Positions 22,060 to 33,764 of a DNA stretch of 64,000 nucleotides are shown here, in pieces (the stretch's first letter is position 1; each line of letters opens with the position of its first letter). Origin of the DNA: Gari tellinella (Eukaryota; Mollusca; Bivalvia; Cardiida; Psammobiidae); the NCBI GenBank assembly GCA_922989275.2, contig OV277866.1, forward strand, positions 75,986,328-76,050,327, written 5' to 3'. The position numbers and the translations under genes were made by a program. The notes beneath the pieces are model-generated. The model ran no database searches. It had not been told where the DNA came from and saw nothing but the letters and a program-made list of their open reading frames with translations.

Positions 22060-24700
22060 GGCGAGCGTGTGGAGCTAAAAATAGAACTACTGAGATATTT
22101 ATTATCCCAGAGTTCCACGCTATACCTGACGTCATTTCTCAATCTTGGGCCCGCCATTGAAGTCTAATTCTCGGACGCCTAGCTGCATTGTTGGATTTAT
22201 TCATTGTTTGAGTCTATTTAGAGGTAAATGCAATGTTTTCTTTTGTAAATAGATCTACTCGTCGCTTGTACATAGATCTATATATTATAATAATTCTATG
22301 TAAATACATGTTAGTTGTTTTAATCAGTCTGAACATGAATGTAAACATGACAGTTACCCCACCCACTGAAATAACCAATGCACTGTTGAACATGATGAAA
22401 TGCCCATTCCCTTTAATAGTGACGAGCAAGCCCTTCACTTCCAGAACGCGTTATACATACTGCATTTACAAGCAAAACACAACATATTCCAGAAACATCT
22501 ATAAACACAACTGTAACGTCTACCACTACCAGTCCGTTGCTTGAAAACCAGGATCAAAACATAAAACAGGAACTTAAAAAGGCTGCTCTGTCTGATCTAT
22601 AAAATATTTTTAAAGGCTGATCCAGATCTAAGTAATGAAATATTCATTTTAAAAAATCCAAACAATCAGGTTTACCACGTACCTAACATGCAACCTCTTA
22701 TTTATACATTTTCATTATCATCTTTTCAGTTACCTTATGAATTCAAGATAACCATTGGGCAAAACAAGTGTTAATAGGGCGACAGAAAATTTGGAGAATC
22801 TGGCACAAGCTTGCCATTGCTTATAGTGAAGCCACTCTGACCAGACGCATTTGAAGAAGATGAACAGGTATACATTCTTACTAGGTTATATAAGTTATTT
22901 TATAGCAGCTGATCACAAGGTAATACATTACAATGGTTGAAGATAAAGCCTTGAAAAAAACAAATAATAAGCAGACTTTTTTTAAGAAAACCCATCAAAG
23001 TTTTGTAATCACCCACATGACCCAGCTTTGTCTGGTAGAACTTGGTGTTGTGGCTTGGCAGTTACACCTTATGGAGCATATTCAGACGCCGAGTTACGCA
23101 GCGTCAAAATGGGCTTCAAACTGTTTTCAAATGATATATCAGGTCATACCTTTTTTGTTATGTTTTCATGTGTTTATCTCCTTGACTCTTGAAGGTAGAT
23201 TATTATGTCATAAATTCACAATGACATGTATGCCATTTTGTCATAGACCTAGATGAGCTTTATAACCCACATATTACCTAAGAGAAGACCATAATAAATT
23301 TTACATTCAAATTGGCGTCAAAGAATGATACTGTGACGTCCCCCTTGAAACTTCAAATGGACAATTACAGTTTCCAATTTAGTCTAGGCCATCTTTTACT
23401 AGATGTATTAAGGGGCTATCTTTTGTAAATATATTGTAAAATGACAGACGATGCAGACCCTGATCAGATGACTGAATTAGTTGTCCTGTGATCTTGGTCT
23501 TCACTGTTTACATAGGACAAAAATTCAATTAATAGGTTTACTATTTCAAATGGTTAATAATATTTAATATACTGTTTTTCTTGAAAATTGCTCAAACTAG
23601 TCAGTATTGTTTTGTTGTTAATTTCATGTTTTATATGAAATGTACTTGTATATGTGTTGAGGGCCTCATTGAAGATTTATCTTTATCAAATTAGCTCTCT
23701 CGTTAAATAATGACTTTATCAGCTATATTATTATTATTAAATTTATTATAATTATTATTATCCATTTGTGCAGGAATCACATACTATTGATCCAACAGCA
23801 ACGGTAGCATATGGGTACATCGAAAGTGAGACAAAGTATGACAGGTATTGGCAGGGGCAGCATCATCACATCTGAGGAACTAAGCTGTTATGGTTCACAA
23901 TGTAAGTACTATATTCTCAAACATGTTAAATTTAAACACAAATGTTTCACAGATGAGGTCTAAGAATGGCTCCTACAAGATGGTCAACATATATAGGGTC
24001 AGTGGATATCCGTGACAACTTTCAATGTCATTAAGAGATCAAATATGACAAATTTAGGCTTCGTCATAACTTTGAAACTACATGTACATGTGATAGGTAC
24101 TTAATATTTGGCATTCGAACTGAAATCAACTTTGGTCATGTCAGACAAAGGTCTAGGCCATTTAGAGGTCATATAAATTACAAAATATGCTAAATTTAAC
24201 CTTAGGTATTTCAAACTACATGTAATAGAGGTTTCATGATTGACATGTGTACTCCCCTGTAGAAATTCTTGAGCTCGGTACAACCTTAGTCTTGTCAGGC
24301 AAAGGTCAATGTCATTTTGAAGTGGTCACATCAGCAGGCATTGTGTTTCACACACATATCTTGATTGGTGTGCATTTATGAATTTAGCACACACAAAAAT
24401 CAGGCCAGGGGTAGAAACGCAAGGGCAGTCAGGTTACAGGAAACAAATTATTTTTAAGAACGAAGCATAAAATTACATGTTCAAATTTGTCTTAATTCTT
24501 TTTGAAAAAAGAGAACATTTTCTACATAATACAGTAAAAGCTAATCGGTTAAAGCAAAAATCAAGCAACAGAGAATAAAATGTTTGGTCTGATCCAGCCT
24601 TTTTACTGTAGGCTATCCCTGTGGACGAGATCTCCAAAATGTTGAAGACTTAGGAAGGATCGCCACCAGCCTCGGTGATATTCAACGACGAAGCACGCCA
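22060..24700. other. Interior of the 4.4-kb element, no clear gene
   Basis: Contains worn palindromes near 23065-23130 and 23447-23515 and an 'aaggtcaaggtcat' repeat at 24000-24345. There is an AT-rich TTATTATTA stretch near 23730-23760, just before a splice-acceptor-like CAG at 23771-23773. Frames up to 107 codons show no known motif. Confidence 0.4.
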
Positions 24701-24759
24701 AACAGCAGCTTTCATTACTGCGCGATGAGGTGACTATAAAGTGTTACGGAAAATGATCA

Positions 24760-24960
24760 ATGGTGAAAATGTTGCAGCTGGTGGCTGTGTACTACATATT
24801 TGATCTAGACTACCTCAAGGCATATACCATGTTCCTTGGTCTACTACAACAGTTGGTAATGGAGGAAAGATTTGCCAAGGAGTCCTCCAAAAAGTTAAAA
24901 TTCTTTCTGGAAACTATCAGACCTGTATTCGAAAAACTGTCAAAGGAACACAACAATTAA
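24760..24960 (+). CDS. Possible 3' coding end of an unknown gene inside a nested element
   Basis: Open reading of 66 codons: VKMLQLVAVYYIFDLDYLKA, then YTMFLGLLQQLVMEERFAKE, ending KLSKEHNN and a stop at 24960. It is followed by about 500 bases of 3'-UTR-like sequence with three AATAAA signals (about 25470-25500). The helical Leu-rich pattern looks protein-like, but I cannot name it. A small upstream exon with splice-like borders may lie at 23774-23852 (ttgtgcAG|GAATCA ... GACAG|GTATTG). It lies in the centre of the 4.4-kb element 21691-26132, so it may be the element's own gene or a captured host gene. Frames upstream are broken, so a pseudogene is likely. Confidence 0.3.
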   Translation: MVKMLQLVAVYYIFDLDYLKAYTMFLGLLQQLVMEERFAKESSKKLKFFLETIRPVFEKLSKEHNN

Positions 24961-27106
24961 TTAAGCTGAAAACCATATAAACTGAAGAGAATTTCTAAAT
25001 CAGTGTGTCACTGGGTGTCGCCAATGCACGTATACATGTGGTGCTGATGCATTTAATATTTTGACATGTTACAAGAGTGACTGAAAAAGTGTCATGACTT
25101 TTAATTGAAATGTGCAATACGTATAGGCATTTTCAGTGTTAACTTTAGAATCACACCAATTCCCAGTGAAAACGTATGAGTCCCTTATGCGTGTACATTT
25201 TACAATATCTTGAAGTTGAAATCTTCTGAAAATTGAAAAATTTCAGGGTCCTTGCTTATAAAGCGTTTGAGTTGAGTCTGAAATTGTTCTCAAGCCTTTG
25301 ATTGGTCAGGTTTGAGCAAACCTAGACTTAACTCAAACGCTATAGAAGCGCTTAGCCTGCTGATAAAATCTGCAGTGCACAAACTTTAAGGAAGTCATTA
25401 TTAAATTGTGTTGATGATAAAAATGTACAATATCAACTTTGTAAAGAGATCTACTGTAAGTTGTGAAAAATAAAGATGTTAAATAAAGGTCAATAAAATA
25501 ACTACTCTTTTTCCAAATTAGTTTCTTACGGCCGTATGCTGAAAGGCAGGGAACTATTTAATCTGCATTAAGGAAACGTCATCGGAAATAGAAGGCAGGC
25601 ACTTTCAAGCTTAAAAGTTGCTTTAAATTGCACATTCAATACTTTAACAATATCTGTTCAAACGTTTGCAAACAAGTGTTCAAAATGCGAATGTCAGGAT
25701 GTTCAAATTTAAACACGTTTGTTCAAATAGTGTTCTAAATGATTGAACACCAATCGTTCAAACTTGAAGTAGCATGTGTTCAAACGAGAATGCCAGGGTG
25801 TTCAAATTTAAACATATGTGTGTTCAAACGATGTTCTAAAACTTAACACAATTCCTTTGAACACGTTCTACATGTTCAATATCTGTTGCATCGATTTTGA
25901 ACGCGTCACACGTTTATAAATAGAACACCAAAATGCGTTCAATTTTGAACACATGGTGTTCAATTTGAACAATTTTGAACGGGATGTGTTAATATTTGAA
26001 CACTATGTTGAACACCTAGCGTTAAATATCAGAACACCAATTGAACACAATGACGCGTTTGGACGCGTTCAATATCTGTTGCATTATTGCGTTCAATACG
26101 TGTTCTAGTTTTTAACACTTGAATTTACAGTGTACCCATTTACGCGTTAATCTATGCGTAAGAAACGCATAGTGAACGGTTAACGAACGCTTAACGAATT
26201 GTTAACGCCTAACGATCTTAACCCGTTTAAACGCATTAATAAACGATTATACCAGAGATGCTGCGATTGGTGCTTCAGGTATCCGTTTCACGCGGAGATT
26301 TCGGATCTTATCGACAGGCACTTACCACACGCCTGTAACCAATCTTTTTATGTAACCCGCCTATATATGCCACTCAGATATCGGGGGATTAACAGTGTAT
26401 TGCCAATTAAAGATAGCAATGTTATCGGCGATACCACCTAATGTTCTGTAATACAGATGTCATAAAGTGTATGTGTAAACCGCTGAAGTTAAGGGGTCCG
26501 TCGGCTAAGTGATGACCCTTTCATCCGGGCTCTTTTAAACGCGTAAATAAACGCGTAAAGAAACGGTTAGGAAAGCCGTTTAACGAAACGGATAGTAAAT
26601 GCATAGTGAACGGTTAACGAATGCGTAAGAAACGGGTAGAGTGGGTAGGAATAGCGAATTTACCACTGTACGAAGTATATCTTATAAAATGATTGTAACA
26701 TAGATACATTTGTAACTATTTTAGGAGTTTTCTGTAAGCATTTCCTCCTACATTAATCAGTGACACTGCTTTAAAGATGTTTACTCGTCCTAAAGGTTAA
26801 GTCGCTTAACTCATTCAACCCTAGGTGCCAGCATACTCGTCGTGTACCCATAGCTTATATCTGAAGTACATGTACATGTATATAACATTTGTACTCGGCA
26901 AACTTGTTCTAGATTCATATTAGAGTGTTACTTTACCTTCTGATAAGGGTTTGCACTGTTTGCTATTATTAAGCATATTGTTAACAAACACTCTGAACAG
27001 TCAAACATATAGCTAGTTCCTTATAACATCTTGGCATAACTTATGTCAATCTATTACCTGAGATTGAAAATACTTTACAGCTTCAAGACTGCAACTGTCT
27101 GTATTA

Positions 27107-27310
27107 CAGTGGAGACAACTTATTCGTTCCCAAATAAACGCGTTTATGCTAAAATTATTATTTCAATTGCAAAACGTTTGGAGTCAGATCAGACCCGGCG
27201 TCTGACAAGGCTCCAAACTGTTTGCCACTCAGATTAACATGAATAGTCAAAATTGGCGAAAGGCTGTTTTTCTTGCGTTTAAACAGGAACGAATAACGTG
27301 TTATCCACTG
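27107..27310 (+). mobile_element. TA-flanked MITE family 1, short copy
   Basis: TA|CAGTGGAGACAACTTATTC ... CGTGTTATCCACTG|TA. The palindrome (27172-27231) has lost part of its left arm (GATCAGACCCGGCGTCTGAC). Confidence 0.85.
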
Positions 27311-27637
27311 TACCACTTCATTGTGTAGTGTAGTGAAGAGTAGTAACGTTCTTTGAAATATTCCAATTCACTTTTATACGGGAATAATTAATGCAGCCAG
27401 CGAACAGAATTATGCAGAATGTTCAGTTCAACTAGATTTAAATAATACGCATAAGTTGTGCATGCGCTTTCTTGATACTGTTGCCCTGCGTGGAGTAGAC
27501 ACTGCCTTTAAGATTCGGACCATTCTCATTTATTCGTTGGTTGTATTAAATAAGTATCGTTTGCCTACAATAAATTTAGAAAGAAAGACAACCCTGGCGT
27601 ATCTCCTCTGAAAAAGAAAGGCTTAAAATGCACTTCA

Positions 27638-29290
27638 GTGAAGCAGAAGGCATTCATCCTAGACCATCAGATCACATTTGTATTTTCCAAAGATGATGCC
27701 GCTGCTCGCCCCACCCTTCCACCCAGCACACATCACTCGGTGTCCCACACCACTTTCACTGTGAAAAATGTGCTGAAACTCCTGCAGGAACTTAAATCAC
27801 ATTTTGCCGCAGGACCAGAAAGAATTTCTACAAAGTATTTGAAAAATGGCGCTACTGAGCTCAGTTCTGGCTCAGTTATATTAACTATCCATTGGTAGGG
27901 GACAAATACCATCTGATTTGAAGACATCCCTAGTAGATCACACCTTCAAAAAAAGTAACAGATCTTTGGCTTTCGATCTCATCCTTTTTGACATTGTTGT
28001 ACATGTATGTAATTGATAATTGTTATGATCTATGGAGAAATAAAATATGTTTAAACTAATAGATCTAAACCATCAAACTATCGATCTATGTATTTCACCT
28101 ATAAAACCTTTAAACTCATTAAAACATATTAAAAAATCATCTTTAGTCGGCTTGTGTCTCACTTAGATTATTTTAATAGTATCACCAAATTTCAGCATGG
28201 CTGGAGGTAAAAACGATCATGTGACTTATCTCAACTATCAATGACGTAACAAGAGGCATAAATAAATAACAACACATGGACGCGATTCACTTAGACTTCA
28301 TTTAAGCTTTTGACAAAATCAGCCACAAACGTATCCTACAAAAATAAACTTCTATGGTGTACGAGGAAACATCCACTCATGGATAGCTGACTTCTGAAAG
28401 TGTCGCCCGTAGCAGGTTGTCCTTGATGGTGCCAGTTCTGATGTATCTTCTGTCACCTCTGGAGATGCACAGGGCAGTGTGCTAGGAACCCTAGGAATGA
28501 CCTACATGTACCATCTAGAGTCAAGTATACGGTTCGGCCATTTTCCGATGACTGCGTGATGTACAGACAAATAAGAAAAGAGGAAGATTAATTCCAGACA
28601 GCCACAAATCCACATAAATGTGATGTTATTCAAAGGACAAATGAAGAGAAAAATGTGCACTTTACTTACAACATCCACAAAACACCTACCAATGCCGCAA
28701 ACGACCTTACAGTTACATTCACATATGATCTTGGCTGGAAAACACATACAGAAAACATATTTAAAAAGCAAACAGTACTATCTCCTTTATCAGAAGAGAC
28801 ATCAGCTCAAATAAATACGAAAGCCCCCCAAAGACCAATGAAAAAGCCTATAAAACATAATTATGTCTTGCCAATTTTGGAATATGCCTCGTCATTCTGG
28901 TCCCCACATGCAGACACGCGTGTACACCAGATTGAGATGATCTAGCGCAGAGCATGGATGACTTTAAACGCACCAGCTCACGAACATCTATGCTTGAAGA
29001 CTTCAAATGGGTCACCCTACAACACAAACGAAATGTTACCATAGTCACCATGTTTTACAAGATAATCAACAACATGGTATACTTCAGCCAAGATCCCCGC
29101 TCAGCCCCTCTAGACCAAATAGAACCCATAACCAGTTATACACTTAGATTCAATCGGTTTACCAACATAGCTTCTTCTCAGCCTCTACTATACTGTGAAA
29201 CCATCTGCCGCAGCACACCATGAACAGACAGTCACTAACGTATTGGCGGCTTTAAAGCGGCAAAGACCAGTGTAATCGAGCTGTTCGTGT
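27638..29290 (+). pseudogene. Decayed jockey/CR1-like LINE reverse transcriptase, interrupted
   Basis: Reads VFSKDD ... FTVKNVLKLLQELKSHFAAG, PSDLK, then about 200 bases of unrelated sequence (about 27962-28160). RT then resumes with TKFQHGWR, MDAIHLDF*AFDKISHKRIL (stop in motif A), SGDAQGSVLG and HFPDDCVMYRQI, where FADD has become FPDD. The C-terminal part follows: YVLPILEYASSFWSPH and MDDFKRTSSRTSMLEDFKW ... VTIVTMFYKIINNMVY. Several stops and frameshifts make it inactive. The motif order is that of jockey/CR1-type non-LTR elements; the exact clade is not settled. Confidence 0.88.
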
Positions 29291-29500
29291 TTATCTTGTT
29301 TTTAACTTACACAGGGACATAACAGCACCACCAGTACTTCTTTTAACTGACTTTTAACTTTTATTCATCTTAATTGAGCAAAGTCACCTATGTCGGTTCA
29401 TTTTAACCAAATCGCGAGTATACTCTATGCAGAATAATGCGATTAATGAAGATGATGATGAACCCAGTTCTTTTTTACACATGAAAAACTACTCTTAATA

Positions 29501-29739
29501 CAGTGGATACAAGGTCATTTCTTCCCAATAAACACATTTATTCTTAACCATTTATTTCCATTGCAAAAGGTTTGAGCTAGATCCGACACTGACGTACACA
29601 GTGTCTGATGGGCTCCATACCGCTTATCACTCAGATTTGTAAAAAAAGTCGTCAACAATTTGAATAACCTGTTATATTATAACATTCTATTACATTGCAG
29701 TTTGTTTTCGTTTAAACATTAACAATACTATATCCACTG
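29501..29739 (+). mobile_element. TA-flanked MITE family 1, diverged
   Basis: TA|CAGTGGATACAAGGTCATTTC ... ACTATATCCACTG|TA. Palindrome at about 29565-29625, strongly worn. Confidence 0.75.
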
Positions 29740-30983
29740 TACGCCGTAATCTGATCATACAATGTGAACAAAAGGTTGGAATAATAAACATTCCTGACTG
29801 GTTAGCTTCACAGGTCTACTTGTACATGTACACTGGGTGAACTAGTTTTCTTCCCCAAATCAAAACGCTATAACATGAAGAGATATTTCTTTTGATACAT
29901 ACCGCGGTGACCCGGCGTCTCATCCGATTTCAAATTATTTGCAATGAGCATTGGGTGTTTTAATAAACACGTTTATAAGTGAAGGATAATGCCTTCTCCA
30001 CCGTATGTCATGTTGGTATTGCACGATAATTTTGTCAGTCTTTTTCCCTGCCAATAGCTACAACTCTTTATGACTTTAAGTTACACATTTACATACAGTT
30101 TAGTTGAACATCAGTATCCTGGTTTATGAGCAGAATAACACAATTTCAAGATCCGTGCGTGTATGACTGTTTCTTAGATCAGGCCGTCAAACGTATACAC
30201 ATGAAAAACAGACTGCAAACGATAATATTTGAGCTGAGACGATAACATGACCGGGAATTATTTAACACTTATCCTGCCGATCGCTACTTGACTGTGTTTT
30301 GTTGTTGTTTTTTTTTCAAAACAGTTTGCATAGCGGCGTCTGTCATAGATCAATTTTAAGATAAAGTAAACTATAATTTCAAAACATTTCAGACGACAAT
30401 TTGAAAACAGACAATTATTACGACAGGATAAGAACGAGCGTACTACATTGTATACTGCTGTTGTCGTTACTATTGGGCTCCGCAGTACATTTAGTGCACG
30501 CTAACACTCAGACAGAATAAATAAATAGTTTGTACTCTACAAAGAACGATAGGTCATTCTCTTTAACAGACGGAGTAAAAAGGCTATGCTTGACGCAAAG
30601 CACCGATATTGGCGTACGGTCCCGGATTTGACCGGCGTTGATCTCAATTGGGGCTTACTACCTTAAGATATGACCTTTAACTAGGACATATTTCAAGTTT
30701 ATGACATATTTATGTATGTAATAGAATAACACCGTCCGATTAAACATATTCACTGCCGTGACGTCATCAATTTTAAACAAGTGTCGTCTGCTTTTATATC
30801 TCAAATTTATAGTTTAGATATTTTGACTGTAGTGAATAAAATATCGAAACGAGTTTTAAGCAGTTTGGATTCTTATCATAATCCATGTTGTGTTCAAAAA
30901 ACCATTGTACTCGAGAATAAGCAGAGCATTGGGGCATGTATATTTAAAGACAATGTCAGGGTGACATATGTCATGGCTTGTTA
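29740..30983. other. Non-coding stretch with no clear gene
   Basis: Worn palindrome half near 29905-29945 (CCGCGGTGACCCGGCGTC). GTGACGTCATCAATTTTAAAC near 30758 is a dispersed motif also at 19140 and 37310. No convincing coding sequence. Confidence 0.4.
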
Positions 30984-31735
30984 GCTCACCTGAGCCGATG
31001 GCTCAGGATGAGCACTTGTTATCCCATTCCGTCCGTCGTCCGGTGTCTAGCGTCCGTCGTCCGGCGTGCGTCGTCCGTAGTACGTCGTACGCCGTACGTA
31101 GTACGTTCACATTTTCAAACAACATCTCCTCTGAAACCGCTGACCCGATTTCAACTTAGCTTTGTCCGAAGCATCATATTATCTTCTTCTCAACAACTGA
31201 AATGCCCGATCCTTTGTTAGTTGGCATGTATCTTAACCTGATGGTCATCTACCCAGATTGTTCAAATTATGACTCCGGGGAAAAATGGCCTTGACCTGGG
31301 GCTAATCAGTTTTACATAGACTTCTTCTCTGAAACCGTAAAGCGCAGATCATTAATATTTGAAATGTAGCTTTCCCTTATGGTCCTCTACCAAGATTGCT
31401 CAAATTATGGCACCGGTCGTAAAATGACCCGCCCTCCGGCTTATCAGTTTTTAATAGGAAAACCTTTAAAAATATTCTTCTCTGAAACTGTAAGGCGTAG
31501 ATCGTTAATACTTGTATTTAACTTGTAGCTTTGCCCTACGGTCCTCTACCAAGATTGTTCAAATTATGACCATCGGTTCAACTTCTCTTAAACGGATTCG
31601 CAGCTTCGCCTTGTGGTCCTCTACCAAGATTTTCAAATTATGACACCTGGATCAAAATGGTGTCTTGCACAGTCAGCTTCTATGGTACCTCGCCCTCAGG
31701 TGAGCGAAATGTAGGCCTCTTGTCATCTTGTTTTT
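30984..31735. repeat. GCTCACCTG-type element with tandem 'GGTCCTCTACCAAGATTG' units
   Basis: Starts TTAGCTCACCTGAGCCGATG GCTCAGGATGAGC, then a GTCCGTCGTCCGG / TACGTCGTACG run (31030-31110). Units with CTACCAAGATTGTTCAAATT recur near 31240, 31381, 31539 and 31614. It ends CCCTCAGGTGAGCG...CTCTTGTC. Confidence 0.75.
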
Positions 31736-32010
31736 TTATTAGTTTTGTATACATGAGATCGTAATGATATGTTATGCTCGTTATAAGATCCTTGTCTAGC
31801 TTTTAGTTTGCTTAGTACGATATTTCACACACTTAATATTTGTTAAATGCAATAACTCCAAATATAGTTTAGTGTAATTTGGATAGAAATGATAGTGTCA
31901 GTTTTAACCAATTTGGATCCCGATAAGACGCCGATTCACTTGGAGTCTCGTTGGCATTCAGACTGGTTAAAAAAGCACATGACGTTGCATACGTAACAGT
32001 ATAAAATTTA

Positions 32011-32256
32011 CAGTGGTGAAAACGTTATTATTTCACGTTTAAACGTAACGAAACGCAAACGCAAAAAACTAAAACGTAGAAAAGTGCAACTTTTGGACAC
32101 TTCTGATAATTCTTGTTTATCTTGGTTGCAAACAGTTTGGAGCCTGATCAGACGCCGGGTTACCCGGCGTCTGATCTGGCTCAAAACTGTTTGAAAAAGA
32201 AATAATAGTTTAAGCGTAAACGCGTTTATTTGGAAGGAATAACGTTTTCTCCACTG
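32011..32256 (-). mobile_element. TA-flanked MITE family 1, complete
   Basis: TA|CAGTGGTGAAAACGTTATTA ... GGAATAACGTTTTCTCCACTG|TA, 246 bp. Palindrome at 32128-32193 with centre CCGGGTTACCCGG. Confidence 0.9.
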
Positions 32257-33024
32257 TACATATCATTGTCTCGTTAAGCTATAGTTAAATAAGAGTGGAA
32301 TAGAAGAAACCTGATCAATTCAATCCGCCATAATATTGTCTCATTAAAATTGTCGTCTGCATGTTGCAATGTTATGACTTTTAGCATTTTGAATGCAGCA
32401 ATATTGCTTCAAGTAAGAGAAAGAGTGGCTTATAATCAAACACTGAGTTACTCAGCGTCTTGGTCCACTTTGTACTGTTGAAAAAACCGGCAATATTGAA
32501 ACTGGCAATTTAAGTGTTATAGTTACATGTATTTCTATTTGACACAAGTTGATTTATAAATGTAATAAATCTTCAATAAAACTTCGTGGACGTGGGAAAG
32601 ATAGAAGTCAATGACATTTTTAAACTCCTCAAAACCGTGTCACACACGTGTGAGTGGTTATGCTTCTAGTCACATCAGAACAACCCTTCAATGCACTGAC
32701 ATCATCTGCTTTAACCAAATGTCGTCAGCTTTATTTTCTCATATTTGAAATCGTGTTGGAATTTTAACTTAAGAAATATTTAAATGAAGTGCAGACGTCG
32801 CGGTTGAAAATAAACCAGTGTACTCTGGTTATAGGTCATGAAGAGATTAAATAGACTGAAAGCCAAATTAGAACAAACACGGTTATAGTAAATGTTTACT
32901 ATGCGCCTATATACATGCAACACGTGAAGGCTTTATATAAAATGCATTTCAAAGAAAAAGTAATTAGTTCGGTGAGGAATCGAACCTTTGTTGAACAGGC
33001 AAGACAATATACACTTACATGTAA

Positions 33025-33263
33025 GAAATAGCCCCCCCCCCCCAAATAAACGCGGTTACGCTAAATCTATTATTTCAATTGCAAAAAGTTTCGAACCAGA
33101 GCAGACCCCTGGTAACCCGGCGTCTAATCAGGTTCCTCACTGTGCCATTCAAATCACAATTAACATTCATAAATGTCAACATGGTGTTATTGCGTACATT
33201 TATGGACATTCGCTTGCGTTTCAGATGCGTTTAAACGGGAAATAATAACATATTCTCCACTGT
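33025..33263 (+). mobile_element. TA-flanked MITE family 1, left end replaced by poly-C
   Basis: The right end ATATTCTCCACTG is intact. At the left a run of C (about 33031-33043) stands where CAGTGGAGAA...TTCTTTCCC should be, followed by AAATAAACGCGGTTACGCTA. Confidence 0.65.
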
Positions 33264-33764
33264 TGGCCCTTATATGAAGGCCTACACTTGACCACAGGAC
33301 CATTCTTACCCGATGGTCTGTGTTAGCATAGTAGAAGTATATGTACTCGGAATTAGCCTATTAGAATTTCATTTATCGGAAAACCTAAAAGTTGCATACA
33401 ATTCAGTTATTTTTCTTGAGAATGTTTTCATACCGATTATATTTTCTGCTTCGTGCACACTAAGGCCCCAACCTTGCTTTTTTTCATATTTTATATTATT
33501 TAACTTTTCAGTTTCTTTAGATTAGTGTCACACAAACAGTAGTACAGTGACACGAAGACAATGTCCGATGTAGGCAGGAACACTGCTGACACACTGTGAA
33601 GACACACTGAAGACAAATGGTATGACATCGACCTCAGTCGCATTATAAACTGAAGTATTGCTAGCTGACACCGAGCCGATCAGCTATGCACAAGCGACAC
33701 GGGCTTTGTTGTTTTTTTTGTTTTTTTTTTTATACAGGATTGTTCTTTTTGGTGTGTTAAAAAT

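Larger units (their letters stand above)
21691..26132. mobile_element. 4.4-kb element, CACTGTAAA ends, GTTCAAA-rich subterminal blocks (nested)
   Basis: Ends CACTGTAAAATAAAAGG and the inverse of CACTGTAAATTCAAG, flanked by TA on both sides. Both subterminal regions (21700-22060 and 25650-26110) are packed with GTTCAAA/TTTGAAC and ACGCGTTCAA motifs in both orientations; the middle is not. The middle holds a possible gene end (24760-25500). The superfamily cannot be named from these ends alone. Confidence 0.7.
21668..26668. mobile_element. TA-flanked element with CAGTGGTAAAT ends, carrying a 4.4-kb insertion
   Basis: Left end TA|CAGTGGTAAATACGCTATTC; right end, inverted, CAGTGGTAAATTCGCTATTC then CTACCC. 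The left terminal repeat is broken at its own TA (21689-21690) and resumes as CCC at 26135, exactly where the right end predicts. Without the insertion it is about 557 bp. Its body (26135-26668) is dense in AACGGTTAACG and ACGCGTAA motifs. Confidence 0.8.

Noticed and set aside
21668..26668. Tc1/mariner or piggyBac autonomous transposase
   Set aside because: TA and TTAA targets suggest such superfamilies, but no DDE/DDD motif or transposase frame was found anywhere in the window.
32965..33000. tRNA fragment on the minus strand (AAAGGTTCGATTCCTCACC)
   Set aside because: Box-B-like only; no box A and no stems in place.
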